Positions 1 to 8,417 are shown, numbered from the stretch's first letter. The stretch is 64,000 nucleotides of DNA from Nonomuraea sp. NBC_00507 (GCF_036013525.1 NZ_CP107853.1:2914001-2978000), one strand, 5' to 3'. Notes: a model not told the origin generated them from the letters alone. A program made the numbers and translations.

Positions 1-422
1 AGCACGGCGCGAGCAGGCACGATTCGTTCGGGCTGACCGCGGCCGGGCTGGCGATCGGCGCGGTGGTGGTGGCGGCGGTCAGCCCGCCGTGGACGCTGCC
101 CGCCGGCCTGCTCACCGCCCCCTCGGCACTCGGCGGCCTGCGGGCCCCGGCGTGGTTGGTGCTGCTGGTGCTGGCCGTGGTCGGCACCGTGCTGCCCTAC
201 CTGGCCGGGCTGCGGGCACTGCGTGATCTGCCTTCGGCACTGGCCAGCGTACTGGCGTTGGTGGAGCCGCTGGTCGCCGCCGTGCTGGCCTGGCTGCTCC
301 TCGGCCAGGCGCTCGGCCTGACGCAGCTGGCCGGGGCGGTGATGTTGCTCACTGGCGCGGTGCTGGTGCAACTGGCCGGCCCGAAACCGCTCCCGGACGG
401 CCCCCGCCAGGATCGCCGGTGA
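1..422 (+). CDS. EamA/DMT-family transporter, C-terminal part (gene starts before the window)
   Basis: The frame is open from the window edge to a TGA at 420-422, giving about 139 residues of a larger protein. The visible part is almost wholly hydrophobic and holds four likely membrane helices. The last pair (residues ALASVLALVEPLVAAVLAWL, then a short loop, then a second helix) matches the end of the second EamA repeat, where the E-P-x-x-A motif is typical. The family exports amino acids or other small metabolites across the cytoplasmic membrane; the substrate cannot be told. The short charged tail after the last helix is normal. It ends convergently with the lipoprotein gene 65 bp away. Family call is fairly secure; specificity is unknown. 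Confidence 0.8.
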   Translation, partial: HGASRHDSFGLTAAGLAIGAVVVAAVSPPWTLPAGLLTAPSALGGLRAPAWLVLLVLAVVGTVLPYLAGLRALRDLPSALASVLALVEPLVAAVLAWLLLGQALGLTQLAGAVMLLTGAVLVQLAGPKPLPDGPRQDRR

Positions 423-487
423 CCACTCTCGTTACCGCCTTGCTCGGCATGCCCCGTGCCCAGGTGATGTGGCACTGCAGTGGGTAT

Positions 488-1381
488 TCACTGCGGCTCT
501 GGGTCGAGGCAGCTTCCGGTCTCATGTACCTGGTCCTTCGGCGGGGGCGCGATGGACACGTCGCTTCCCCAGCCGGTGAAGTCGATCTCGGCCTCGGCTG
601 TCCTGGGTACGCCTTCCTCGGCCAGAGGATCGGCCGTGATGAGACGGACCCGGCGGGGAAGCTGGTCCGGCCCGACCCACAACTGCCACGAGACCTGTGC
701 CGAGCGGGACTGCTTCAGCAGCTGTGCTGCCATAACGGGGTCGTCGCCTGGGGCCAGGATGCTGAATTCCGCCTGCGCGGCACTCCCGGAATGTACGACG
801 GTGGCGACCGCGTCGATGATCCCGCCGGAGGAGGGAGCAGGGGCCGCAAGCTTCTGCAGCACCTTGGGTGACAGGACTGCACGTGCGTCGAGTGCCCCGA
901 GGAGGCGCGCCGCCATCCCGCATTTGGGCCCGCTGTGGTGAAGCCAGGTCTTGCCGGCGGGAACGTCCCTCCGGTCGGCTCGCTGCTCGTAGGTGCCGGA
1001 GTCGCCGATCGAGATCGCCCTGGTCGTCATAGAGGACAGATCATCCGGGATGACGTCCTTCAGATCTTCGGGGATGTTGGTTCGGTAATAGGTCGTGGTC
1101 AGATCGGAGGCAGCCGCACCGAGCCGCAGGATTCCGGTGGTCCGGCTCTCGCTGTATTCGCCGATGTTGACCAGTACGATGTCGTCGTCGTCCGCCGGAG
1201 GGGTGGGTATCGCTTTGCCGTAGTCCAGACGGACGAGCTTGGTGACCTTCACTCCGGTCGAGCCCTTCGCCTGCTGGGCCACCGCCTCAGCGGGCGTCCG
1301 CGCCGCCATCGCGCTCTGTCCGCCGCACCCGGCCGTCAGGGTGATCAGGAGCACGGTCGGCGCGATCCTCGATAAATGCAC
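488..1381 (-). CDS. Putative secreted lipoprotein, LppX/LprG-like fold suspected
   Basis: This 297-residue protein starts at a GTG and opens with a lipoprotein signal: M-H-L-S-R, a short hydrophobic core, then a lipobox L-T-A-G-C with the modified cysteine at residue 19. It would be anchored to the outer face of the membrane. The rest is polar with no membrane helix. The C-terminal part (W-Q-L-W-V-G-P-D-Q-L-P-R-R-V, then an acidic F-T-G-W-G stretch) resembles the sheet-forming half of actinobacterial LppX/LprAFG-type lipoproteins, which bind lipids. That fold is an inference from pattern only. It is a single gene, convergent with the upstream transporter. The lipobox is clear; the function is not. 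Confidence 0.7.
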   Translation of the reverse strand: MHLSRIAPTVLLITLTAGCGGQSAMAARTPAEAVAQQAKGSTGVKVTKLVRLDYGKAIPTPPADDDDIVLVNIGEYSESRTTGILRLGAAASDLTTTYYRTNIPEDLKDVIPDDLSSMTTRAISIGDSGTYEQRADRRDVPAGKTWLHHSGPKCGMAARLLGALDARAVLSPKVLQKLAAPAPSSGGIIDAVATVVHSGSAAQAEFSILAPGDDPVMAAQLLKQSRSAQVSWQLWVGPDQLPRRVRLITADPLAEEGVPRTAEAEIDFTGWGSDVSIAPPPKDQVHETGSCLDPEPQ

Positions 1382-1482
1382 CCGGTGATCATAAGGGCGA
1401 TGGGGCGCAGTTCACTCTGGCGCCAGCCGGTTGAGCCGCGGAGGCCTGCCCCGGCTCCGTGCGCGCGGCGTCCCGGCAACTC

Positions 1483-1518
1483 GAAGACCCCGGCAACTTC
1501 ACGGTTGCCGGGGTCTTC
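1483..1518. terminator. Perfect 15-bp hairpin, terminator-like, without an obvious gene upstream
   Basis: GAAGACCCCGGCAAC at 1483-1497 pairs perfectly with 1504-1518 around a 6-nt loop (TTCACG). The short T-containing tail (GTGCTTTC) follows on the plus strand. Strength and symmetry fit a bidirectional terminator or insulator. No plus-strand gene ends near it: the lipoprotein gene begins at 1381 on the minus strand and the MFS gene begins at 1688. It may protect one of these from read-through, or be left over from a lost gene. Confidence 0.55.
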
Positions 1519-1617
1519 GTGCTTTCACACGGCTTCATCCTGAATGACGCCTGCATCGCCGTTTTGGATGTCCGCGGCGACGTGCACGAGCTCCCGACAG
1601 GCCACCACCATCCACTC

Positions 1618-1647
1618 TTGCGTACGCCATTCATCTCTGAGTACAGT
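1618..1647 (+). promoter_or_regulatory. Candidate sigma-70-type promoter for the MFS exporter
   Basis: TTGCGT at 1618-1623 and TACAGT at 1642-1647 are separated by 18 bp and lie 41 bp upstream of the MFS start codon. The match to the -35/-10 consensus is good for an actinomycete. It is a prediction from sequence alone. Confidence 0.4.
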
Positions 1648-1687
1648 GTTCGCATCGCAAGAACGACGTTCACAAGGAGTTGCCCCC

Positions 1688-3208
1688 ATGGACGCGAGAC
1701 ACCCTCGCCGCTGGCTGATCCTCATCGTGTTGTGCCTCAGCACGCTGGTGCTGGTCGTCGACAACATGGCGCTGACGGTCGCGGTGCCGCCGCTGGCCGC
1801 CGACCTGGGCGCGAGCGCGCAGGACATCCAGTGGATCCTGGAGTCCTACATGCTGGTCTTCGCCGGCCTGCTGCTGACCGCCGGCTCGCTGTCCGACCGG
1901 TACGGCCGCCGCCGAGTGATGATCATCGGTTTGCTGCTGTTCGGGGCCGCGTCCCTGGCGGCGACCATGGCCACCAGCGCCGGCCTGTTGATCGCGGCCC
2001 GGGTGGCGATGGGCGTCGGTGGCGCGCTGGTGATGCCCAGCACCCTGTCGATCCTCATCACCGTCTTCACCGACGAGGGCGAGCGGCGCAAGGCGATGGC
2101 CGGCTGGGGTGCGGTCGCCATGCTCGGCCTGGTCGGCGGCCCGGTGCTGGGCGGCGCGCTGATCGCCTCGTTCGGCTGGGAGTCGGTCTTCTGGATCAAC
2201 GTGCCGATCGCGGCGCTGGCCATCCTCGCCGCCCTGGTGCTGATGCCCGAGTCCAAAGGCCCCTGGGCCAAGCCCGACCCGCTGGGTGCGATCCTGTCGA
2301 TGATCGGCATGTCCGCGCTGGTGTGGACGATCAACGAGCTCGCCCACGGCATCTCCTGGACCTCGCTGATCATCGCGGTCGTCGCGCTGACCGCGTTCCT
2401 GATCTGGGAGCTGCGCACGGCGCACCCGATGGTCCCGCTCAAGCTTTTCCGGGACCGCGACTTCGCCGGCGGCAGCCTCTCCCTCACCCTGGTCCAGGTC
2501 GGCAACGGCGGTCTGCTGCTGGTGCTCACCCAGTACCTGCAGTTCGTGCTCGGCTACACGCCCACCGAGGCCGGGCTGGCGTTCATCCCGATGGCCATCG
2601 CCTCCCTGCTCTTCAACGGCATCGGCGCCGGACTCGGCGCCAAGCTCGGCAACCGCGCCACCGCCGTGCTCGGCATGGTGGTGATGGCAGCCGGGTTCGG
2701 CGTCCTGGCCGTCTCGTCCGACAGCTTCGTGACGCTGGCCATCGCCCAGTTCGTCCTCGGCGCCGGCGGCGGCCTGGCCATGCCCACCGCGATCGCCGCG
2801 CTCATGGGAGCCATCCCCACCGAGCAGGCCGGCGTCGGCTCCGCACTCAACGACACCATTCAGCAGGCCGGCGCCGCCCTCGGCGTGGCCCTCCTGGGCA
2901 GCATCGCCACCAGCAGCTACACCGCGGCCATGCCTGCCGGCGCACCCGAGGCGGCGCGCCGCTCCATCGCCGTCGCCGTGACCGACCCGGCCTTGGCCGC
3001 GGCCGCCCGGGAGGCGTACAACGCGGCGATGTCGGCCACCTTCGTCGGCGCTGCCGCAGGCGTGCTCGGCGCCGCCGTCCTGGCCCTGCTCCTGCTGCGC
3101 GGACGCAAGCCCGCCCCTGCCGCGGAAACTGCCGCGGAAACTGCCGCGGAAACTGCCGCGGAAACTGCCGCGGAAACCGATCAGCCCCTCGTCACCGCCG
3201 GCCACTGA
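1688..3208 (+). CDS. MFS drug-resistance transporter, DHA2 (EmrB/QacA) family
   Basis: A 506-residue integral membrane protein with about 14 helices, the usual size of proton-driven DHA2 multidrug exporters. The loop between helices 2 and 3 carries the MFS signature (G-S-L-S-D-R-Y-G-R-R-R), and the helix-5 antiporter motif is seen as G-W-G-A-V-A-M-L-G-L-V-G-G-P-V-L-G-G. The start at 1688 was chosen because AAGGAG lies 9 bp before this ATG; the frame is open further upstream to 1544 but those residues have no membrane or family character. The cytoplasmic tail ends in five A-A-E-T repeats encoded by a 12-bp tandem repeat. A hairpin terminator follows. The expected role is efflux of drugs or secondary metabolites; no dedicated repressor lies beside it. 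Confidence 0.9.
   Translation: MDARHPRRWLILIVLCLSTLVLVVDNMALTVAVPPLAADLGASAQDIQWILESYMLVFAGLLLTAGSLSDRYGRRRVMIIGLLLFGAASLAATMATSAGLLIAARVAMGVGGALVMPSTLSILITVFTDEGERRKAMAGWGAVAMLGLVGGPVLGGALIASFGWESVFWINVPIAALAILAALVLMPESKGPWAKPDPLGAILSMIGMSALVWTINELAHGISWTSLIIAVVALTAFLIWELRTAHPMVPLKLFRDRDFAGGSLSLTLVQVGNGGLLLVLTQYLQFVLGYTPTEAGLAFIPMAIASLLFNGIGAGLGAKLGNRATAVLGMVVMAAGFGVLAVSSDSFVTLAIAQFVLGAGGGLAMPTAIAALMGAIPTEQAGVGSALNDTIQQAGAALGVALLGSIATSSYTAAMPAGAPEAARRSIAVAVTDPALAAAAREAYNAAMSATFVGAAAGVLGAAVLALLLLRGRKPAPAAETAAETAAETAAETAAETDQPLVTAGH
3119..3178 (+). repeat. Five tandem copies of a 12-bp unit inside the MFS gene
   Basis: The unit GCCGCGGAAACT is repeated five times without interruption (the last copy ends in C instead of T) and encodes A-A-E-T five times near the C-terminus of the exporter. 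The 12-bp period keeps the frame when copies are gained or lost, so this is a likely length-variable microsatellite. Confidence 0.9.
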
Positions 3209-3240
3209 ACACCATCCGGCACCCCATAACCACGCGTACC

Positions 3241-3290
3241 CAAGATCGCCGACCGGGCTTCATCGCCGCGTCGGTGATCTTGTTGTTGGG
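3241..3290 (+). terminator. Rho-independent-like terminator after the MFS gene
   Basis: CAAGATCGCCGAC at 3241-3253 pairs with GTCGGTGATCTTG at 3270-3282 (12 of 13 positions), followed by TTGTTGG. It sits 33 bp after the MFS stop codon and before the next gene at 3332. Confidence 0.55.
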
Positions 3291-3331
3291 CCTCCAGCCG
3301 CCGTTGCGCGACCGCGGGCTAGGGTCGCGGC

Positions 3332-4390
3332 GTGAGAGAAGAGATCGCTCAGGTGCTCGGCGCCTCTGACGCCACAGTGGAATCGTTGACGCACAATGCG
3401 ATGAACGGCGTGACCGCAGGGATATGGCGGGTTCAAACGCAGGACCGCTCGGCCATCCTCAAGGTGCTGACCAGGCGGAAGAACGCTCACGACGGGTGGG
3501 AATCCTCCTCAGACCCGCTGCACTGGAACTATTGGCGCAGGGAAGCCGATGTCTACGCTGACGACCTGCCGGCGCTGTGGTCCGGCACCGGCGTGCGCGC
3601 CCCCCGGCTGCTGAAGCTGATCGAACGGGAGGACGGCGACCTGGCGCTGTGGCTCGAGGACGTGACCGGACAACCGGCCACGTCATGGGAGATTGATCGA
3701 CACGGCCATCTCGGCTACCAAGTGGGCATGGCCCAGGGCAGCGCCGGGCCAGCGGATCGGCCCTGGACGAGCCGGTCGTTCCTGCGGGACTACATCGACT
3801 CCAAGCGCGTGCCGTACGAACTGCTGGAGGACGACGACGCTTGGCGGCATCCCCTGATCCGCGAGAACTTCCCGCCCAGCCTGCGCGCCGAGTTGCTGCG
3901 GCTGCACCGCGACCGGGAGTGGTTCCTGACGGTCATGGAATCGCTTCCCCGCGCACTGTGCCACCTCGACTTGTGGCCCAGCAACGCGATCGACGCGGAC
4001 GGCCAGAGCGTGCTCCTCGACTGGGCGTTCGCCGGTGACGGCGCGCTGGGCGAGGACATCGGCAATTACATTCCCGACAGCGTCTTCGACCTCTACCTGC
4101 CGGCTGCGCGGCTGCCTGACCTGGACGCGGCCGTGTTCGGCGGCTACCTCCGCGGGCTGCGCGAGGCCGGCTGGCGTGGAGACGAGCGCCAGGTCCGGCT
4201 CGCCGTCTGCGCCTCGGCGGTCAAGTACGACTGGCTGGTCCCATGGATGCTGCAGCGCGTCGACCGGCAGCCCCGGGCGTACGGTGGCCAGGCGTCCGTC
4301 GACGCGGCCCGTCTCTTCCGGGAACGCGGCACCGCCATGATGTTCCTCGCCGCGTGGGCCGATGAGGCCCGCCGGTTGTCGGACAGGTGA
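3332..4390 (+). CDS. Aminoglycoside phosphotransferase (APH)-family kinase-like protein
   Basis: The 352-residue protein has the APH/choline-kinase fold. The Brenner motif C-H-L-D-L-W-P-S-N puts the catalytic Asp at residue 213, and the Mg-binding L-L-D-W-A-F follows about 20 residues later. The N-lobe Lys is in A-I-L-K-V-L-T. The family phosphorylates hydroxyl groups of antibiotics or metabolites with ATP or GTP in the cytosol. The substrate cannot be predicted; many actinomycete genomes have dozens of such genes and few give resistance. The start is a GTG with only a weak ribosome-binding site. It is a single gene between a terminator and the FAD monooxygenase operon. Confidence 0.8.
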   Translation: MREEIAQVLGASDATVESLTHNAMNGVTAGIWRVQTQDRSAILKVLTRRKNAHDGWESSSDPLHWNYWRREADVYADDLPALWSGTGVRAPRLLKLIEREDGDLALWLEDVTGQPATSWEIDRHGHLGYQVGMAQGSAGPADRPWTSRSFLRDYIDSKRVPYELLEDDDAWRHPLIRENFPPSLRAELLRLHRDREWFLTVMESLPRALCHLDLWPSNAIDADGQSVLLDWAFAGDGALGEDIGNYIPDSVFDLYLPAARLPDLDAAVFGGYLRGLREAGWRGDERQVRLAVCASAVKYDWLVPWMLQRVDRQPRAYGGQASVDAARLFRERGTAMMFLAAWADEARRLSDR

Positions 4391-4493
4391 GCTGATCCGA
4401 GCCCGATGGTGTGGCACCTGGCCGAGAACTCGAATCCCGGCTTTTGGTGAAAGGGGATACCACACCGAGGAACGGAGCACAGGCTTGATAGCG

Positions 4494-4520
4494 ACTGACC
4501 GATAGGACCAATTTGGTCAG
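4494..4520. promoter_or_regulatory. Nested inverted repeat, candidate TetR operator
   Basis: GACCAA-T-TTGGTC at 4506-4518 is a perfect palindrome with one central base. It sits inside a wider repeat formed by ACTGACC at 4494-4500 and GGTCAGT just after 4515. It is about 45 bp upstream of the FAD monooxygenase start. The next gene downstream encodes a TetR repressor, so autogenous control of this two-gene unit is likely. Confidence 0.5.
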
Positions 4521-4564
4521 TTCGTTGGCTAGAGTGGTCGCGACACGACAGGGAGGGAGCCGTC

Positions 4565-5779
4565 ATGAAGGACGCAGTCAGGCATGGCCGTGCGCTGGTG
4601 GTCGGGCTTGGGATCGCGGGCATCGCCACCGCGCTACGGCTACGGCAGGTCGGCTGGGAGCCGGTGCTGGTGGAGAGAGCAGCCGCACGCCGCTCAAGCG
4701 GCTACTTCATCATGCTGTTCGGCACCGGCATCGCCTCCGCACGACGGCTGGGCGTGCTGGAGGCGATCCCCGACCGCAGCAGCCCGCAGCTCGCCGCCTT
4801 CGAGGTGAACCGGGCCGGGCGCCGCAGCCCCGGCATGAGCCCGGCCAACCTTCCCGGCAAACCCCGGCTGGTGCTGCGCGGCGACATCGAGCAGGCACTG
4901 TTCTCCGCCCTCCCGGACGATGTGGAGATCCGCTACTCCACCGTGCCCACCCACATCACCCAGGACGACTCCGCAGCCGAGGTCACCCTGCACGACACCG
5001 CCTCCGGCGCCACCGTCACCGAGCGCTTCGACCTGGTGGTGGGCGCCGACGGGATGCGCTCCACCGTGCGCCGGCTGGCCTTCGGCCCCGAGGATCATCT
5101 GCATCCGCTGAACTACATGATCGGCGCCACCGTCCTGGACAAGCCGATCGAGGGCTTTCGCCAGGATCAGGGCCTGGTCATGGCCGAGCCGGGACGCTCG
5201 GCATGGATCTTCCCCTTCTCCGACCACACTCCGGGCCTGCTGTTCTCCTACCGCACCGACGACATCGACGCCGAGTTCACCCGCCCGCCGATCGAGTCCA
5301 TCCGCGCCGCCTTCGGCCCGCAGCCGCCCGGAGCCCTGCTGGAGAACCTGTTCACGGCGTTCGAGCAGGCGCCGGACCACCTGTTCGACTCCGTACACCA
5401 GGTCAAGATGCCGCGCTGGCACCGCGGCCGGGTCGTCCTGGTCGGCGACGCCGCCTGGTGCGTCACCCTGTACGCGGGCATGGGCGCCTCGAGCGGCATG
5501 GCCGGCGGCGAGCTGCTGGGCACCATGCTGCAGCGCCACCCTGGCGACCTGCCCGGTGCGCTACGGTCCTGGGAGGCCCGGATGCGGCCGTTCATCCACA
5601 CCGAGCAGGACAGCGCACTGTTCATGCGCAGGCTCTTCACGCCCCACGACCGCAAGGAGCAGATCATGCGCAGCGCAATGCTCCGCCTCATGCACGCACC
5701 GGTCATCGGAAAGACCATGGGCAGGATGATGAACGGCGCGGACATGAAGAACAAAACCTTCGACGTCGCCGCCGTGTGA
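4565..5779 (+). CDS. FAD-dependent monooxygenase (PHBH/TetX-like group A)
   Basis: A 404-residue flavoprotein. The N-terminal dinucleotide-binding loop is V-G-L-G-I-A-G (Gly 14, 16, 19), followed about 20 residues later by the ribose-binding acidic residue in V-L-V-E-R. The second motif, V-V-G-A-D-G-M-R-S near residue 160, and the third, V-L-V-G-D-A-A-W near residue 295, are both intact. Such enzymes hydroxylate aromatic or polyketide substrates, including tetracyclines, using NAD(P)H and O2. The start has GGGAGGG 8-9 bp upstream. It is followed after 47 bp by a TetR regulator on the same strand, and preceded by a palindromic operator, so it is probably an inducible detoxification or tailoring unit. 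Substrate unknown. Confidence 0.88.
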   Translation: MKDAVRHGRALVVGLGIAGIATALRLRQVGWEPVLVERAAARRSSGYFIMLFGTGIASARRLGVLEAIPDRSSPQLAAFEVNRAGRRSPGMSPANLPGKPRLVLRGDIEQALFSALPDDVEIRYSTVPTHITQDDSAAEVTLHDTASGATVTERFDLVVGADGMRSTVRRLAFGPEDHLHPLNYMIGATVLDKPIEGFRQDQGLVMAEPGRSAWIFPFSDHTPGLLFSYRTDDIDAEFTRPPIESIRAAFGPQPPGALLENLFTAFEQAPDHLFDSVHQVKMPRWHRGRVVLVGDAAWCVTLYAGMGASSGMAGGELLGTMLQRHPGDLPGALRSWEARMRPFIHTEQDSALFMRRLFTPHDRKEQIMRSAMLRLMHAPVIGKTMGRMMNGADMKNKTFDVAAV

Positions 5780-5826
5780 CCCGACGGTGTGACCCGGCCC
5801 CAGCACGAAAGAAGAGGACAGCCCAG

Positions 5827-6546
5827 GTGAGCCAGCTGATCGAGCGCCACTCGCGCAAAGCCGCCCGCATCCTGGACAGCGCACGCGAGCTGGTGCTCGA
5901 CCACGGCGTGCGCAAGGTCACCGTCAGCGAGATCGCCCGCGCGGCGGGGGTCGGCAAGGGCACCGTCTACCTTTACTGGCCCGCCAAGGAGGATCTCATC
6001 CTCGGGCTGTTCGCCCGCGAACTGCTCACCTTCCTGGATGAGATCATCACCCGCCTCACCGCCGACCCCGCCACCGTGCTGCCGCACCGCCTGGCCCCGC
6101 TGCTGATCCGCACCGGGCAGCACCTCCCTCTCGCACGCCGCGCGCAAAGCGGCGACACCGACCTGCTGCGACTGCTCACCCAGCAGACCGGCGACCGCGA
6201 GCTGTTCGCCCGCACCACACCCAGCGCGCTGTGCGAGACGGGCCTGCCGATCCTGCACCGCCACGGCCTGATCCGCCATGACCGTCCCCTGCCCGACCTG
6301 ATCTACACCGTGCACGCCGTGCTCACCGGGTTCGGCGCCGCCCTGTCCGACCCGGCCGCCGCGGCCCTCGGCGTCGACGACCCTGACCAGGTCCTCGCCG
6401 ACACCGTGGCCCAGCTCCTCGAACCCCCCGTCGCCCCCAGCGAGCCGGCGATCGCCGCAGCCGCCGAGGAGACCCTCGTCGTCCTGCGCGAGATCCAGGA
6501 GGCGATGCTGGACCTCATCGACCGCAGCCAGGTCGCCCCCCAATAA
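5827..6546 (+). CDS. TetR/AcrR-family transcriptional regulator
   Basis: The 239-residue protein has a typical TetR N-terminus: helix-turn-helix residues 20-55 read V-S-E-I-A-R-A-A-G-V-G-K-G-T-V-Y-L-Y-W. The C-terminal two thirds form the ligand-binding and dimer domain and are not conserved enough to name a ligand. The GTG start at 5827 was chosen because AGAGGA lies about 8 bp upstream and the HTH begins at the usual distance; the same frame stays open far upstream only as a shadow of the monooxygenase gene. It is co-directional with the FAD monooxygenase and probably represses it through the palindrome at 4494-4520. Confidence 0.88.
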   Translation: MSQLIERHSRKAARILDSARELVLDHGVRKVTVSEIARAAGVGKGTVYLYWPAKEDLILGLFARELLTFLDEIITRLTADPATVLPHRLAPLLIRTGQHLPLARRAQSGDTDLLRLLTQQTGDRELFARTTPSALCETGLPILHRHGLIRHDRPLPDLIYTVHAVLTGFGAALSDPAAAALGVDDPDQVLADTVAQLLEPPVAPSEPAIAAAAEETLVVLREIQEAMLDLIDRSQVAPQ

Positions 6547-6629
6547 GCGATCACAGAATCCGGCCACTGGGTCTCCGCCTGAGTTCTGGTGATGGTGCTC
6601 GGCACGGGCCTTCTTGACCAGGCCTCTCG

Positions 6630-7211
6630 TCAGCCTGGTCCGTCGATCGGGTTGGTGCCGAATCGATCGGAGAGCGTGACGACTCGTTCGAGATGGGCGA
6701 AGGCCCCTTCCGGGTGCCGGCGGGCCTCCTCGAGGAAGCGGCTGCGCATGCTCGAGACGAAGTCGAGACGCGGGTAGGCCTTCAAAATGCCGGCGAGATC
6801 GTCCGGCACGAGCTCTTCGTAGTCGAGTCCGGCGACGTCCACGGCGGCTCCCGCTTGGATCAGCCGGTACACGGGCACCTCCTCGGCGACGAGGTTGGTG
6901 TGCCGCAGGATCGCCTCTTCGACCAGGTGGATGCGGTCCAGATCCCATCCCCGCGAGTCAAGGAAGCGGCACGCGAGGTCGGCCCCGGAGCGCGCGAAGT
7001 CGCTCTCGCCCTGGTAGGCGTCGGTGAGACCGAGATCGTGGATCATCGCCGCGACGAAGGCCACCTCCTCGTCGACCTCGGGCTCGGCAACGATGCACCG
7101 GCCGAAGAGGTAGGTGCGGTAGCTGTGGTTGAGCAGGTACGCGGGAGCGGCCTCGGCGGCGAGGTCCGCGGCCGCCTGGGCCGTGAGCGACGAGGGAATT
7201 GAGGGGATCAT
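6630..7211 (-). CDS. HD-domain hydrolase, cyanamide-hydratase-like
   Basis: The 193-residue protein carries an HD metal-binding site: N-H-S-Y-R-T (His 29), the M-I-H-D-L-G doublet (His 58, Asp 59), and a later R-H-T-N, as in small HD proteins annotated as cyanamide hydratase. In that family a divalent metal hydrates small nitriles or cyanamide to urea, but many members act on unknown small molecules. The start at 7211 was chosen over the ATG at 7223 because GGAG lies 6 bp before it and nothing comparable precedes the upstream ATG. It is divergent from a GlxA-type regulator with a DJ-1 domain, a fold that also includes isonitrile hydratase, so the pair may sense and remove a cyano or isocyano compound (inference). 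Confidence 0.75.
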   Translation of the reverse strand: MIPSIPSSLTAQAAADLAAEAAPAYLLNHSYRTYLFGRCIVAEPEVDEEVAFVAAMIHDLGLTDAYQGESDFARSGADLACRFLDSRGWDLDRIHLVEEAILRHTNLVAEEVPVYRLIQAGAAVDVAGLDYEELVPDDLAGILKAYPRLDFVSSMRSRFLEEARRHPEGAFAHLERVVTLSDRFGTNPIDGPG

Positions 7212-7384
7212 CGGATGCTCCATGTGTCACAGGAAGCGGACGAAGACCATCGTTGGCCCGGATGACGAATGTCGGCAAGGACCTAGATATGTCAGATCCG
7301 GCCATCGCCTCAGTGCCGGACAAGTCCGGATGTGACATGTGCGTGTCATTGCGGACACCCCAGTGATCCTGCAGAGTTGGTGGC

Positions 7385-8377
7385 ATGACTGCTCACCTCG
7401 TCGTGATCGCCGTGTACGACGGCGTCGAGCTGCTCGACGTCGCCGGACCGCTCGAGGTGTTCTCCACCGCCGACCGCCTCGTCAGCAAAGACATGCCTGG
7501 CTACGAGACACTGGTCGCCGGTCCGGCGCCCGGCCTCATCCGCTGCGCCGGGGGCACTGTCATCGCCGCCGATGTCTCCTGGGCAGAGCTGGCTCGCGAG
7601 ATCGGGACACTGATCGTGCCCGGCGGTCTAGAGCTCAGTGCGACTGAAGCGAAGGCGCTACAGGCCCCGTCCCTGGTCGAATGGCTCGCGACCCCCGCCG
7701 CTCGCGATACGCCCCGGATCGCGTCGGTCTGCGCCGGGGCTCACATGCTGGCCGCCGCGGGCTTGCTTGACGGGCGACGAGCGACGACCCACTGGGCGAC
7801 GGCACGACAGCTCGCCGCCGATCATCCCGAGGTGATCGTCGAGCCAGACGCCATCTTCGTACGCGACGAGCACATCTGGACGTCGGCGGGCGTGTCCACG
7901 GGCATAGATCTGGCCCTTGCCCTGGTCGCCGACGACCACCATGCCGAGCTGGCCCGCAGAGTCGCCCGGTGGCTCGTCATGTATATGCGACGGCCGGGTG
8001 GTCAGAGCCAGTTCAGCGAGCTCCTCGCACCCTCCACGGCCGCCGACGCCGGGATCGCGCGCCTGCAGGCGTGGATCCCGGACCACCTCACCGAGGATCT
8101 TTCCAACGAAGCGCTCGCGCGCCGCACCAGCCTCAGCGTTCGTCACTTCTCCCGACTCTTCCGCCAGCAGCTCGGAGTGACACCTGCGCAGTACGTCGAG
8201 TCGGTCCGTGTCAACGCGGCGGCCCGGCAGCTCCTCCACACCGGCAACGGGCTCAAGACCATCGCGAACTCGGTCGGTCTCGGTTCGGTCGAGACGCTCC
8301 ACCGGGTGTTCAGGCAACACTTCGGCGTCACTCCGGCGGCCTATCGGCAGCGTTTCACCACGCCCGCTGTCCCGTGA
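7385..8377 (+). CDS. GlxA-type AraC-family regulator with N-terminal DJ-1/PfpI domain
   Basis: At 330 residues this has the standard GlxA layout. Residues 1-175 form a DJ-1/PfpI domain, with the elbow cysteine in S-V-C-A-G-A. Residues from about 215 to 325 form the double AraC helix-turn-helix, including A-R-R-T-S-L-S-V-R-H-F-S-R-L-F-R and the second HTH ending in G-V-T-P-A-A-Y-R. These regulators sense a small ligand in the DJ-1 domain and usually activate the neighbouring gene. The divergent neighbour is the HD hydrolase at 6630-7211, separated by 173 bp. That spacer holds TGTGACA-like half-sites near 7225 and 7330 which could be its operators. Confidence 0.9.
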   Translation: MTAHLVVIAVYDGVELLDVAGPLEVFSTADRLVSKDMPGYETLVAGPAPGLIRCAGGTVIAADVSWAELAREIGTLIVPGGLELSATEAKALQAPSLVEWLATPAARDTPRIASVCAGAHMLAAAGLLDGRRATTHWATARQLAADHPEVIVEPDAIFVRDEHIWTSAGVSTGIDLALALVADDHHAELARRVARWLVMYMRRPGGQSQFSELLAPSTAADAGIARLQAWIPDHLTEDLSNEALARRTSLSVRHFSRLFRQQLGVTPAQYVESVRVNAAARQLLHTGNGLKTIANSVGLGSVETLHRVFRQHFGVTPAAYRQRFTTPAVP

Positions 8378-8417
8378 CAGCGAACCTTGAGTTGTGACAA
8401 CGAAGTTTGAGCGGTCA
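8374..8417 (+). repeat. Dispersed 45-bp element, copy 1
   Basis: This stretch starts GTGACAGCG and ends TTTGAGCGGTCA. It aligns with 10576-10621 on the same strand and with 11410-11455 on the opposite strand. All three begin with a GTGACA/GGGACA box, carry ACCTTGAG or ACCTCGAG in the middle and end in TGAGCGG. It lies just after the GlxA stop codon. Its nature is unknown. Confidence 0.6.

Noticed and set aside
1382..1500. tRNA-like end before the hairpin at 1483
   Set aside because: No cloverleaf could be drawn; T-arm and acceptor pairing are missing.
1459..3369. Long plus- and minus-strand open frames across the MFS gene
   Set aside because: They are shadow frames of a high-GC gene: Arg/Pro/His-rich composition, no ribosome-binding site and no family motif, while the MFS frame has clear membrane helices.
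4513..5826. Upstream extension of the TetR gene through the FAD monooxygenase
   Set aside because: The frame is open by chance; the monooxygenase occupies another frame there and the GTG at 5827 has a good ribosome-binding site and normal TetR length.
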